Positions 1 to 7,899 are shown, numbered from the stretch's first letter. The stretch is DNA of 31,381 bases from JBOFDK01 sp051656485 (GCA_051656485.1 JBOGBZ010000203.1:1-31381); one strand, 5' to 3'. The notes: generated from the sequence alone by a model not told the origin. A program made the numbers and translations.

Positions 1-158
1 TTTCTTGTTTGGAATGTTTTTGTGGTGATTACATTTTATCAAACAAAAGGTGTATTTTTGTATATAAACCTAAAATTTTTCTTCAAGGCTAGATAGTATC
101 AGGTTTCAAAGTAATTTTAGTGGTGGGAAAGTTGAGTAAATAAATAAATAAAAGCAAT

Positions 159-201
159 ACACAAAAAAGCAAGTGCCTCGGTGGCACTTGCTTTTTTGTG
201 T
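159..201 (-). terminator. Terminator of the exonuclease gene (bidirectional)
   Basis: A perfect 19-bp stem (159-177 with 183-201) has a 5-nt loop. Its A-rich and T-rich stem ends can supply a U tract in either direction. It starts 3 bases beyond the stop codon of the minus-strand exonuclease gene, so it is most likely that gene's terminator. Confidence 0.85.
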
Positions 202-204
202 GGA

Positions 205-1416
205 TTAATCTAATTGTTCCAGTTCACACTCATTTACTTTCTTGCGTAGAAACTGCTCAATGGTACAGTACGGATGTTTATAAAGCAATTTCGATGCAGT
301 AGAGCGTTGGAGGCATCTGACATAAAGCTCACGTTTCGCATTGGAGACTTTATAGTAATGGCCTTTATTAGAAGGAAGATTGTATTGTTGCATATAGATT
401 GCAAAGTCTACAAAATCTTCGATAGAGATTTTACCATGGACAAGAAGGACACCAGCATCCACGAGTGAATGGTTATAAGGGTCGGTCAATGGTGTCGTGG
501 TATCGTAGGCAGCAACCGCTAGTTTGACAGGGTGTAGCTGCTCTAAAATATCTTGCTTGATGAGGTCAATCTTCTTTAGGCTTGGCTCATAATAAAGCTT
601 GGATAAATGGCGGTGAAACATCTCTCTCGCCACGATGTCGAAAACATTGCTGAGTTTCTTTTGTGCTTTGTAGCGAATCTCAGGAAAGTTCTTTGGGATT
701 TTTGAAGCTTGGGTAGTAGCGCTATTCGCCTTACGTTGAGCTGGTGACTGCTTTTTTGACAGTTGTTTCTTTGAAACAGTAAGCTGGGCTAAGTCTTTAT
801 AGTAAGACTTGAAGTACGTGTGGCGACATTTTTTAAAACGCGGATGAACACCCATCAAATCTTTGGTACCTATGACACGTAAGTACACATAGCCAGTAAC
901 GATGGCATCGTAGAGGGCTGTATGGTACTTATAAGTCCCCTTGTTTTTAGGTGATACGAGGCGATCAAGCACCTTATCAATCTGATGAGATGAGATTTGA
1001 TGCGTCGTTGCTTTGTTTTCTAAAGTACCACGACCGCACATTTCTAGTTGGGTTTTTTGGGTGATTTTACTCAGTAGTGACTTGCGATTCGTCGTATTTA
1101 GGATGGATTTTAAGTCGTGCTCAAGGCTCATGCCCACGAGTTTTAGGTCTTCTAGTGGCGCATAGATGGCACAGGACTTGAGAAAACCATCGATACAGGT
1201 ATTCAGCTCATCAGCACTTGCAAGGTGGTAATTGGTCTGCAAATGGTTGTAGCGAGCTTTAGGGTCACCAGAAGTACTGATGAGTACTTCTAAGGCTCGA
1301 ACAATTTGATTATCTTTAAAAAGCAGAAGGGCTAATTCGCGTACAAGACCTTCTTCTGTAAATTCACAGTCAATAGTCAGATAGATAGACTGTGAAGCAG
1401 TTTGTAAATTTGACAT
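205..1416 (-). CDS. DEDDh-type 3'-5' exonuclease-like protein
   Basis: A 403-aa cytoplasmic protein. The N-terminal half has the RNase T/DnaQ exonuclease pattern: D16-x-E18 in a hydrophobic strand (motif I), D101 in VGMSLEHDL (motif II) and H165-x4-D170 in YHTALYDA (motif III). These are the four acidic metal ligands plus the catalytic histidine of DEDDh enzymes, so 3'-to-5' hydrolysis of DNA or RNA is the expected activity; the substrate cannot be told. Residues about 195-403 are basic, lack a motif I recognise, and may bind nucleic acid. The start follows TAGGAG. The gene is alone on its strand, bounded by a strong terminator downstream and an early terminator in its leader, so it is probably monocistronic. 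It is not a replicative epsilon subunit: the C-terminal half is too long and differs. Confidence 0.75.
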   Translation of the reverse strand: MSNLQTASQSIYLTIDCEFTEEGLVRELALLLFKDNQIVRALEVLISTSGDPKARYNHLQTNYHLASADELNTCIDGFLKSCAIYAPLEDLKLVGMSLEHDLKSILNTTNRKSLLSKITQKTQLEMCGRGTLENKATTHQISSHQIDKVLDRLVSPKNKGTYKYHTALYDAIVTGYVYLRVIGTKDLMGVHPRFKKCRHTYFKSYYKDLAQLTVSKKQLSKKQSPAQRKANSATTQASKIPKNFPEIRYKAQKKLSNVFDIVAREMFHRHLSKLYYEPSLKKIDLIKQDILEQLHPVKLAVAAYDTTTPLTDPYNHSLVDAGVLLVHGKISIEDFVDFAIYMQQYNLPSNKGHYYKVSNAKRELYVRCLQRSTASKLLYKHPYCTIEQFLRKKVNECELEQLD

Positions 1417-1456
1417 AAGATGTTCTCCTATAAGTTTCTAATACAGCGGTTTCCGT

Positions 1457-1510
1457 AAAAAAATAGCCTCCCATCTAGACTTCACACATAGCAATAGGAA
1501 GTATGGGAGG
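1457..1510 (-). terminator. Early terminator/attenuator in the exonuclease leader
   Basis: On the minus strand a stem (1503-1510 with 1467-1474, extended by 1498-1502 with 1479-1483 across a 4-nt bulge) is followed by seven T (complement of 1457-1463). It lies between the consensus promoter and the exonuclease start, so it would stop transcripts after about 60 nt. It is either an attenuator or the end of a small RNA. Confidence 0.6.
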
Positions 1511-1523
1511 TGTGTTTAATAGT

Positions 1524-1552
1524 ATTATATATACAAGTGTTATAAATGTCAA
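1524..1552 (-). promoter_or_regulatory. Consensus sigma-A promoter for the exonuclease leader
   Basis: Minus-strand TTGACA (1547-1552), a 17-bp spacer and TATAAT (1524-1529): a perfect match to the housekeeping consensus. The predicted transcript starts near 1517, roughly 100 nt before the exonuclease ATG, and meets the 1457-1510 terminator at once. Confidence 0.75.
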
Positions 1553-1650
1553 TTTTCAGCATTACTTAGATAATAGGCATGAAATGAGTGAGTCGACTAA
1601 TATAATGATTAGGATAATGAAGATGACAAATAAAAACACGGAGGGATACG

Positions 1651-2355
1651 ATGAGAAGAATAAAGCTGAGATTGCCAGATGCAGAAGCTTTAGAAAAAGA
1701 AGAAAGAGAGCAAGACCACTTTGCTAAGGGCTTGAATTTTTATAAATTATTTTGTATCTTTTTTATAGGATGCATTGTAGGGGTCGTTGTAGAAGTCTTA
1801 TGGTGTTTAGCGACTAGACATTATTATGAAAGCCGTGTAGGACTGATCTATGGACCTTTTAACTTAGTCTATGGCTTCGGTGCATTGGCGATGGCAGTAG
1901 GGCTTTATTGGATGCGGCATAAGCGGGATTTCACCATCTTTTGGGGCGGGGTAGTCATAGGTTCTGTGATAGAGTACATATGCTCATGGGTGCAGGAAAT
2001 CATGTTTGGCTCTATATCATGGAATTATACAAGCTTTCCATTTAACTTAGATGGACGGATTAATCTGTTGTACTCCTTCTTTTGGGGGATTCTAGCCATT
2101 ATATGGATTAAGTTTATTTATCCTTTGATGATGAAAGGGATTCTTAGGATTCCTAATCGCGTAGGTAAGGTTTTGACATGGGTACTCCTTGTCTTTATGG
2201 TATTTAATACGGTTATGTCTGCTTTAGCGGTAGAAAGATGGGCGATGCGTAGAGAGGGGAAGGCTACTGACAAACCTATATGGGAATACTTCGATAAGCA
2301 TTTTCCAGATGAAAAGATGCAAGATACTTTTCCAAATATGATTTTTGTTGAGTAA
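1651..2355 (+). CDS. CmpB-family (PF06541-like) membrane protein
   Basis: A 234-aa integral membrane protein with about five hydrophobic spans (near residues 30-50, 65-88, 95-115, 137-158 and 170-192) after a charged cytoplasmic N-terminus. The pattern GCIVGVVVEVLW, then SRVGLIYGPFNLVYGFGA, then a conserved E in IGSVIEYICSWVQE, is typical of the family annotated as putative ABC-transporter type IV (CmpB). Its biochemical role is not established to my knowledge. The ATG follows GGAGG at the right spacing. A TATAAT lies at 1601-1606, but I see no good -35. The next gene begins 84 bases downstream with no terminator between, so co-transcription is possible. Confidence 0.7.
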   Translation: MRRIKLRLPDAEALEKEEREQDHFAKGLNFYKLFCIFFIGCIVGVVVEVLWCLATRHYYESRVGLIYGPFNLVYGFGALAMAVGLYWMRHKRDFTIFWGGVVIGSVIEYICSWVQEIMFGSISWNYTSFPFNLDGRINLLYSFFWGILAIIWIKFIYPLMMKGILRIPNRVGKVLTWVLLVFMVFNTVMSALAVERWAMRREGKATDKPIWEYFDKHFPDEKMQDTFPNMIFVE

Positions 2356-2439
2356 AACAGAGATTGGATTACGAACAGTGGAACAATCGTTAGATGTAAA
2401 GCGTCAGAAGATAAAAGAAGATTAAAGGAGACGAGAAAT

Positions 2440-3219
2440 ATGAATAAAAAGTATGTAGCATTAGGGTTAGCATTAGGGATGAGCTGCATGAGTTTTAGTG
2501 TCATGGCACAAGAAACAGAAGTGGTAGCAGTGCCTATTTCTGCACCAGTAGAAAAGGAAGAAGGCGTTGGAAGTATCCACCAGATTAATATGGAAGCACC
2601 TATCACAAGAGCAGAGTTTATCATTGCAGTGATGGGTATGACAGGGGATAAATTACCACAAATCATGGATACACATTATGCACTTCCAGCCATGGATAGA
2701 GCAGCAGAGCTAGGTATTATTGATCTTGAAAAGTATCCACAAGAGACATGGTCAGAGGTGATGACTGCTGAAGAAAAAAGTGAAGTACTTACAAAAGCCA
2801 TGCAGAACAACGGCATCGATATAGGGGAAGTATACACAACACTTAGTCAAATCCTTTTAGATAAAGTTACTGTAAATGGTGAAGAAGTAGACTTAGGCGG
2901 TCTTCCATTAAGCCACTACAAAGGCAATGTGATGGTACCACTTCGACCAGTAGCAAAAGCGATGGGCTTCGAGGTTACATGGGACCAACCTACGTATACA
3001 GCAACTTTAAATAATGGGAAGATCAAATCAGATGTACAAGTAGGCTTTGATTCTTACTGCTACACAAGTGTTAATGCAATCGGGATGTCAGCACCATTTA
3101 GTGCAGGGGCAGCACCAAGACTTGTAGATGGTGTGATGTATGTACCAGCAGCATACTTCGATATGTTTGGTGACATTGAAGCGAGTGACGCAACTTTAAA
3201 AATCACAGTAGCTGAGTAA
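2440..3219 (+). CDS. Secreted protein with SLH-like segment and stalk (copper amine oxidase N-like) domain
   Basis: A 259-aa exported protein. Residues 1-23 form a signal peptide ending VMA before Q24. Residues about 50-120 resemble a degenerate S-layer homology unit (TRAEFIIAV, a central AAELGIID, then an acidic helix), which could attach it to the cell wall. Residues about 140-259 match the clostridial stalk domain related to the copper amine oxidase N-terminal domain: KVTVNGEEVDL, then VMVPLRPVAKAMGFEVTW, and VMYVPAAYF near the end. These domains are usually binding or scaffold modules without catalysis. The start follows AAAGGAG, and a terminator closes the unit. The ligand is unknown. 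Confidence 0.7.
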   Translation: MNKKYVALGLALGMSCMSFSVMAQETEVVAVPISAPVEKEEGVGSIHQINMEAPITRAEFIIAVMGMTGDKLPQIMDTHYALPAMDRAAELGIIDLEKYPQETWSEVMTAEEKSEVLTKAMQNNGIDIGEVYTTLSQILLDKVTVNGEEVDLGGLPLSHYKGNVMVPLRPVAKAMGFEVTWDQPTYTATLNNGKIKSDVQVGFDSYCYTSVNAIGMSAPFSAGAAPRLVDGVMYVPAAYFDMFGDIEASDATLKITVAE

Positions 3220-3233
3220 GCGGATGATAAGGA

Positions 3234-3265
3234 GAGCTTAAGCCTAGTGCTTAGGCTCTTTATTT
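3234..3265 (+). terminator. Terminator after the stalk-domain gene
   Basis: A 10-bp stem (3234-3243 with 3249-3258, one G-U pair), 5-nt loop, then TTTATTT. It separates the exported protein from the redox gene. Confidence 0.8.
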
Positions 3266-3294
3266 GTAAGTAGGAGATCGTGTGATTAAGTCAC

Positions 3295-3322
3295 TTTACT
3301 TTTAGAAGAGACATGTTATACT
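3295..3322 (+). promoter_or_regulatory. Promoter of the CcdA-TlpA gene
   Basis: TTTACT (3295-3300), a 16-bp spacer and TATACT (3317-3322), just after a terminator and 24 bases before the next start codon. A short GTGA-N5-TCAC dyad at 3282-3294 abuts the -35 and may be incidental. Confidence 0.5.
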
Positions 3323-3345
3323 AGCACAAAAGGAGTTGACAAATC

Positions 3346-4557
3346 ATGGAAAATATCAACTATATCGTTGTTTTTTTAGAAGGACTGATATCCTTCTTAT
3401 CACCGTGTGTACTGCCGATTTTACCAGTATACTTAGCAGTCTTATCGAGAAGCCAAAATAATGAGATGATAGATGCACGTAGTAAGAAGAAAGTGATGCT
3501 ACGAAATACCATTCTTTTTGTACTTGGTATTTCGACCACCTTCTTTATATTGGGAATAGGTATAGGTGTCTTTAGGACATTCTTACTAGAGTACAAGCGT
3601 TATCTCTTAATGGGAGGCGGCGTGTTTATCTTAGTGATGGGATTCTTCTATATAGGAGATTTAAATATACCATTTCTTCAAAGAGAACGAAGAGTGCACT
3701 ACCAAGTGAAGGCGATGAATCCTTTCGTCGCGTACTTGCTAGGACTTACCTTTAGTTTTGGTTGGACACCATGTATAGGACCTATGCTTGCATCTGTACT
3801 TGTCCTTGCATCGACGCGAGCTGATGCTTTACAAGGTAATCTACTGATAGGGACGTATACACTAGGATTTATCATACCATTTATTATCGTAGCCATCTTT
3901 TCAGATAAGATGATGTCACTTCTAGACAGGGTGAAACTGAAAGGTGACTTGATTAAGAAAATAGGTGGCTACATCTTAATCGTGATGGGATTCTTTGTGC
4001 TAGTAGGCGGGATTCGTATACCTAAGTTTGTAAAACCACAAGTAACCACAGAACAAACAACGCCAGAAGCGCAAAAAGTAGAGGAACCAACTACAGGCGA
4101 AGTGGCTGAAGAGGAGCCACAAGTCATTATGGCGCCAGACTTTACACTGCAGGATCAGTATGGCAATACTCATACATTAAGTGAGTATAAAGGGAAAACC
4201 GTATTCTTAAACTTCTGGGCTACATGGTGCCCACCATGTAAAGCAGAGATGCCCCATATTGAAGAGATCTATAAAGAATACGGACTGAATGAAGAAGAAG
4301 TCGTTATCTTAGGTGTGGCTTTCCCAAATAGGGGCAAGGAAAAGTCAGCAGAGGACATTGCAGCATTCCTTGAAAAAGAAGGCTATACTTTCCCAACGGT
4401 GATGGACGAAGAAGGTGTACTTGCCTACTATTACGGCATATCTGCATTCCCAACGACTTTCCTTATCAATCCACAGGGTGAGGTAGAAGGCTACTGGCAA
4501 GGTGCCATGGCGAAGGAAGATATGGTTCGCATCATCGAGCAAGTGAAAAACAAATAA
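3346..4557 (+). CDS. CcdA-type thiol-disulfide transporter fused to a TlpA/thioredoxin domain
   Basis: A 403-aa membrane protein made of two normally separate partners. Residues 1-230 are the six-span CcdA/DsbD transmembrane module, which passes electrons from cytoplasmic thioredoxin across the membrane. Its two redox cysteines are visible: C21 in SPCVLP and C143 in GWTPCIGP. A Glu/Thr/Pro-rich linker (about 235-258) leads to an outward-facing TlpA-like thioredoxin fold with the active site WCPPC (C295, C298), EMPHIEEI after it and the cis-proline FPTTF loop. The fusion should reduce extracytoplasmic disulfides or peroxides in one polypeptide. I see no cytochrome c maturation genes nearby, so oxidative-stress repair or spore-protein maturation is as likely. 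RBS AAAGGAG; own promoter. Confidence 0.88.
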   Translation: MENINYIVVFLEGLISFLSPCVLPILPVYLAVLSRSQNNEMIDARSKKKVMLRNTILFVLGISTTFFILGIGIGVFRTFLLEYKRYLLMGGGVFILVMGFFYIGDLNIPFLQRERRVHYQVKAMNPFVAYLLGLTFSFGWTPCIGPMLASVLVLASTRADALQGNLLIGTYTLGFIIPFIIVAIFSDKMMSLLDRVKLKGDLIKKIGGYILIVMGFFVLVGGIRIPKFVKPQVTTEQTTPEAQKVEEPTTGEVAEEEPQVIMAPDFTLQDQYGNTHTLSEYKGKTVFLNFWATWCPPCKAEMPHIEEIYKEYGLNEEEVVILGVAFPNRGKEKSAEDIAAFLEKEGYTFPTVMDEEGVLAYYYGISAFPTTFLINPQGEVEGYWQGAMAKEDMVRIIEQVKNK

Positions 4558-4616
4558 AAGGATAAGAAGAGAAAAAAAGGTCACACTAAGACTAAAAGCT
4601 AGAAAGGTGTGAACTG

Positions 4617-4826
4617 ATGAAAAAAGACAAAGCTAACTTTATTAATATGAGTCATATGAGTAATCACTATGATGTGGTGGTAGATGGTGATGAAAATGTG
4701 AATAGTAATGCAACAGCAGCAACGAACGATACGGATTATAAGAAAGCAGAATCACAAGTTAGTATACCCAAAGATGCAGGCGTAGAAGACGCTAAAGATT
4801 GGGTGGACAATGGGAGCAAACTTTAA
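4617..4826 (+). CDS. Small acidic protein resembling DUF3787 spore-surface proteins
   Basis: A 69-aa soluble, Asn/Asp-rich protein without membrane segments. Its last third (VSIPKDAGVEDAKDWVD near the end) resembles the C-terminal signature of the short clostridial DUF3787 / CDIF630_02480 spore-surface family. I judge this from the pattern alone, and the N-terminal part is not diagnostic. The start follows GAAAGGTG, and a possible TCACAC/GTGTGA dyad lies over the ribosome binding site. The terminator stem begins inside its last codons, which is a compact gene end. If the family call is right, it would be made late in sporulation. Confidence 0.5.
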   Translation: MKKDKANFINMSHMSNHYDVVVDGDENVNSNATAATNDTDYKKAESQVSIPKDAGVEDAKDWVDNGSKL

Positions 4827-4843
4827 GGTTTGCTCCTTTTTTT
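4813..4843 (+). terminator. Terminator overlapping the end of the small acidic protein gene
   Basis: A perfect 9-bp stem (4813-4821 with 4828-4836) with a 6-nt loop and seven T. The left arm and stop codon are shared with the coding sequence. Confidence 0.88.
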
Positions 4844-4871
4844 GCGACTTTTAAACAAAGTGCTTTTAGGG

Positions 4872-4877
4872 TATAAT
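4872..4877 (+). promoter_or_regulatory. TATAAT -10 box before the Rpn-family gene
   Basis: An exact TATAAT with only a weak -35 (TTTAAA at 4850-4855, 16-bp spacer). The start point would fall near 4884, only a few bases before the first possible start codon. Confidence 0.4.
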
Positions 4878-4889
4878 CTAAGTAGATAG

Positions 4890-5858
4890 GTGGTGGACGT
4901 ACTGAAAAAAGAAAAAGTTAAGCTAGATGAGGTACTTAAGTTTCTATTTTCTACATCTAATAAAGTATTAGTGAAGTTGCTGAATGGTATATTTGATGAA
5001 GATTTTGATACGGATGAAGTAGATTTAGCTGTAAGTAATAATGAATTTGTAGAAGATGATTTAGGTATATTAAGAGGCGATATCTTTTTTGACCTTATCA
5101 ATAGAGATTGCAATAAAGTAAGTTACCATATAGAGTTTCAGACTAAAAATGATAGCACCATGGTTATTAGGATGTTTGAATATGGATTTAAAAAAGGAAA
5201 AGAACAAGCTCGCTTAGGAAAAGTTGAAGCACAGGAAGCACATACTATTTATTTTCCTAAACAAAAAGTAATCTTTTTTGAAGAAAATGAAAAAATTAAA
5301 GATGTATTGCAACTAAGGATAGTCTTTCCAGACTTTCAAGAGGTAACGTATAAAGTAGATGTTATCAAGTATTGGGAGTATACAGATGAAGAACTTCGAG
5401 AGAAGAAGATGTATCCACTGATGCCATTACAACTTTTTAATCTTAGAAAAGAATTAGAAAAGGCACATCAGAAGCAAGATGTTGAAGGAATTAAGAGGTT
5501 ATCAGTTCAAGCTAAAGAACTTGCTACAAAGCTAGCCTATGAATCTAAAACATTATTTGAAAGTGATGAGCTTTTAGGAGAAGATTTTCATAAAATGTTG
5601 CTCGCAATACAAAATTTAATCGAGTATTTCAATAGAAATTATTTTAAAAATGATATTTTAGAAGAAGAGGTGAGTACAATGACCAAAACATTATATGATC
5701 CAGAAGTAGAGCGTAGGGGAATAGAAAAAGGTATGGAAAAAGGAGAACATTTAAAAGCAGTAGAAATAGCACGTAATTTGCTCAAAATGGACATGGAGAT
5801 AGATAAGATCATGCAAGTGACAAACTTATCTAAAGAAGAAGTATTAGCATTACAGTAA
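4890..5858 (+). CDS. Rpn-family PD-(D/E)XK nuclease / transposase-like protein
   Basis: A 322-aa protein of the Rpn / PDDEXK_2 type. The nuclease core is visible near residues 60-90: D64 in the strand GDIFFD, then E82-x-Q84 in HIEFQTK, followed by DSTMVIRMFEYG, which is characteristic of this group. The C-terminus has the usual ERRGIEKGMEKGE helix. Related RpnA proteins of E. coli cleave DNA and promote recA-independent recombination, so horizontal DNA acquisition is the inferred role. The start is uncertain: a stop codon at 4887-4889 fixes the earliest start as GTG 4890, with GTG 4893 and CTG 4902 as alternatives. No ATG occurs until deep in the core. The upstream -10 box makes the leader almost absent. 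Confidence 0.78.
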   Translation: MVDVLKKEKVKLDEVLKFLFSTSNKVLVKLLNGIFDEDFDTDEVDLAVSNNEFVEDDLGILRGDIFFDLINRDCNKVSYHIEFQTKNDSTMVIRMFEYGFKKGKEQARLGKVEAQEAHTIYFPKQKVIFFEENEKIKDVLQLRIVFPDFQEVTYKVDVIKYWEYTDEELREKKMYPLMPLQLFNLRKELEKAHQKQDVEGIKRLSVQAKELATKLAYESKTLFESDELLGEDFHKMLLAIQNLIEYFNRNYFKNDILEEEVSTMTKTLYDPEVERRGIEKGMEKGEHLKAVEIARNLLKMDMEIDKIMQVTNLSKEEVLALQ

Positions 5859-5907
5859 GCATACAAAATAGAGTATAAAATTGAATCGTTACGATAAGCG
5901 ATAGTAG

Positions 5908-5970
5908 AACAAGGGCCTAGTATAAAATTACTCTGTAAAAGAAGAGGAGTCACTATACTAGGCTCTTGTT
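5908..5970 (+). terminator. Long hairpin between the Rpn gene and the response regulator
   Basis: Arms 5908-5924 and 5954-5970 pair over 17 bp with one G-U pair, and a weak inner ACTCT/GGAGT pair lies in the loop. Only ATTTAAA follows, so it is a poor intrinsic terminator. It may be an attenuator, an mRNA stabiliser, or a tiny mobile repeat. Confidence 0.5.
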
Positions 5971-5990
5971 ATTTAAAGGAGCGGTGTAGG

Positions 5991-6662
5991 ATGCAGCATA
6001 TTTTGGTCGTAGAAGATGATGAAGCCATTGCCATGGGCATAAGGCTTAGCCTAGAGAAGGAAGGGTATGGGGTGAAGTGCGTAGGCACATTAAAAGAAGC
6101 TAGAGAGATGATGAAAGAAAAGATGGACCTTATCTTACTGGATTTGAATCTCCCAGATGGCACAGGGTATGAACTCTGCCAAGCAGTAAGGGAAAAAAGT
6201 AATGTACCGATTCTCTTTTTGACGGTGAGGGATGAAGAAGAGGATATGGTGCGAGGGTTAGACATGGGGGCGGATGATTATATCACCAAACCTTTCAAGA
6301 TGCGTGTATTGCTTTCACGCATACAAGCTGTTTTAAGACGTGTGGATGGTTTAAGAGAAGAAGAACTCCTACTGGGGTGTCAGGATATCGTCATTGATAA
6401 AGCGAAGACGAAGGTTTATAAAAGAGGAGACGAAGTGGAGCTTTCAAAAGGTGAATACAAGCTCATCCTTCTTCTCATGGAAAATAAAAACTGTACAGTG
6501 ACCAGAGACCATATATTGGATTACTTATGGGGGATCGATGGCGACTTCGTCAATGACAATACACTGACGGTAATGATGAAGCGGCTTAGGAGAAAGATAG
6601 AGGGGGAAGACTGTACCCTCATCCATACAGTAAGAGGCATTGGCTACCGAATGGAGGGATAG
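5991..6662 (+). CDS. OmpR-family response regulator
   Basis: A 223-aa two-domain regulator. The receiver (1-120) has the acidic triad E8/D9/D10, phospho-acceptor D51 in LLDLNLPDG, T78 and K100 in ITKPF. The C-terminal winged helix (about 127-222) ends with HTVRGIGYRME, as in OmpR/PhoB proteins. It lies one base ahead of its histidine kinase and in front of an ABC ATPase/permease pair. This arrangement is known for VncRS-Vex and peptide-sensing systems in Bacillota, so it probably controls the ABC genes. The CTGTCA repeat at 7883-7899 is a candidate binding site. RBS AAAGGAG. Confidence 0.9.
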   Translation: MQHILVVEDDEAIAMGIRLSLEKEGYGVKCVGTLKEAREMMKEKMDLILLDLNLPDGTGYELCQAVREKSNVPILFLTVRDEEEDMVRGLDMGADDYITKPFKMRVLLSRIQAVLRRVDGLREEELLLGCQDIVIDKAKTKVYKRGDEVELSKGEYKLILLLMENKNCTVTRDHILDYLWGIDGDFVNDNTLTVMMKRLRRKIEGEDCTLIHTVRGIGYRMEG

Positions 6663-6663
6663 T

Positions 6664-7863
6664 ATGGGACGTGTCGTTAAGGTAAGTATAGGCATTGGTG
6701 TGGGGATCATCATGCTTCTTGTGAGTAGCTACTGGACAAGCATGCAAGGTTATCAGCAGATGGGGACGCTGCAATACCAGCAGTTGATGGCGATGATAGG
6801 AAGTGAGAAGGGTGCTGAGGAGCGTGATGAAGTCAGGCTGATGCGGGCTTTGAAAGAAATGAAGGCTGAAGATGTAGCGAGAGGCATGGTGATTGCTGAT
6901 AAGTATGGCTATAGTGAGGTGCAGCTCCCTAGTGTACTAGACACAAGCTTTAGGGCACTGTGGCTGTGGCAGATCATCCAAAGTAGCCTTGTGATAGGTG
7001 GCATAGGGGTAATAGGTGGAGGTATCTATTACTTTACAAGCAGGCGGTTACGCGCTTTACAAAAGTACTTGATAGAGCTTGCAAGGGGCAACTATCATCT
7101 CAATATAGAAGGTATAGGTGAAGGCAAGTTTTCGGTCTTAGAAGATGAAATCTATAAGACTACAGTAGCACTCCGTGAAGGGAAGGAAGTTCAGGAGAAA
7201 GAAAAGCTACAGTTGGCAAGAAACATTGCAGATATTAGCCATCAGCTAAAGACACCTCTTACATCCATGGGGATTATGACCGAACTTCTAGGGGATAGCG
7301 AACTGGATGCTTTAGGGGAGCAGGCACTTGAGCAGATAGAGCAGCAAGTAGAACGTATGGAAGGACTAGTAAGAGGCCTTCTAAAACTCGCAAAGTTTGA
7401 TTCTGGGACGGTACAATTGAAAGAAGAAAAAGTAGCAGTACAACCACTTATAGAAGAGATTACAGATATGTTGGCAGCTATTATCAAACAAAAGAAGATA
7501 CAAATCACCACTGAGGGAGACAACACCAGCTTTTACACAGGGGATAAGAAATGGAGTTTTGAAGCACTCCATAACGTGATTTATAACTGTATACAGCATA
7601 GCAAGGAAGGCGGCAGCATGCATATAGGATGGGAGCAGAATCCTATCTATACAGAGATACATATACAAGATGAGGCAGGAGGCATTGCCAAAGAAGACTT
7701 GCCACATCTTTTTGAAAGGTTCTACAAAGGGAAGAAGGCGACTAAAGCAAGTCTAGGGATTGGGCTAGCCATGACAAAGACCATCATCGAAAGTCAGAAA
7801 GGTGAAGTAAGGGTGAAGAATACTACTGGGGGATGCCGCTTTACCATTAAAATGTATCATTAA
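6664..7863 (+). CDS. Membrane sensor histidine kinase
   Basis: A 399-aa kinase. I place the start at ATG 6664 because GGAGGG sits just upstream and the regulator stops at 6662; an earlier in-frame ATG at 6640 has no ribosome site. Membrane spans lie near residues 5-22 and 103-122 and enclose an extracellular loop of about 80 residues, so this is not the short-loop BceS type. A HAMP-like segment follows. The H-box is ISHQLKTPL with H193. The ATPase domain shows the N box (YNCIQHSKEG), G1 (DEAGGIAKED) and G2 (LGIGLAMTK). The partner is the upstream regulator. The signal is unknown; antimicrobial or envelope stress is a reasonable guess from the ABC neighbours. Confidence 0.88.
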   Translation: MGRVVKVSIGIGVGIIMLLVSSYWTSMQGYQQMGTLQYQQLMAMIGSEKGAEERDEVRLMRALKEMKAEDVARGMVIADKYGYSEVQLPSVLDTSFRALWLWQIIQSSLVIGGIGVIGGGIYYFTSRRLRALQKYLIELARGNYHLNIEGIGEGKFSVLEDEIYKTTVALREGKEVQEKEKLQLARNIADISHQLKTPLTSMGIMTELLGDSELDALGEQALEQIEQQVERMEGLVRGLLKLAKFDSGTVQLKEEKVAVQPLIEEITDMLAAIIKQKKIQITTEGDNTSFYTGDKKWSFEALHNVIYNCIQHSKEGGSMHIGWEQNPIYTEIHIQDEAGGIAKEDLPHLFERFYKGKKATKASLGIGLAMTKTIIESQKGEVRVKNTTGGCRFTIKMYH

Positions 7864-7882
7864 AACAAACTTTTCTAGCAAG

Positions 7883-7899
7883 CTGTCACCTAATTGTCA
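7883..7899 (+). promoter_or_regulatory. Candidate response-regulator site: CTGTCA-N5-TTGTCA
   Basis: Two direct hexamers at 7883-7888 and 7894-7899, spaced 11 bp start to start. This one-turn spacing is typical of OmpR/PhoB-type regulators. The second hexamer can also serve as a -35. They precede the ABC pair by about 50 bases. Confidence 0.5.

Noticed and set aside
153..168. 16-base match between 153-168 and 17045-17062 (AAAAGCAATACACAAA)
   Set aside because: A/T-rich and isolated; one copy is coding sequence of trkH and no other element similarity surrounds it.
1503..1727. 74-codon plus-strand frame before the CmpB-family gene
   Set aside because: It starts inside the terminator hairpin, overlaps the next gene in another frame, lacks a ribosome site and has no protein-like pattern.
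6640..6663. Earlier ATG for the first histidine kinase
   Set aside because: It lies inside the regulator gene without a ribosome site; ATG 6664 has GGAGGG at proper spacing.
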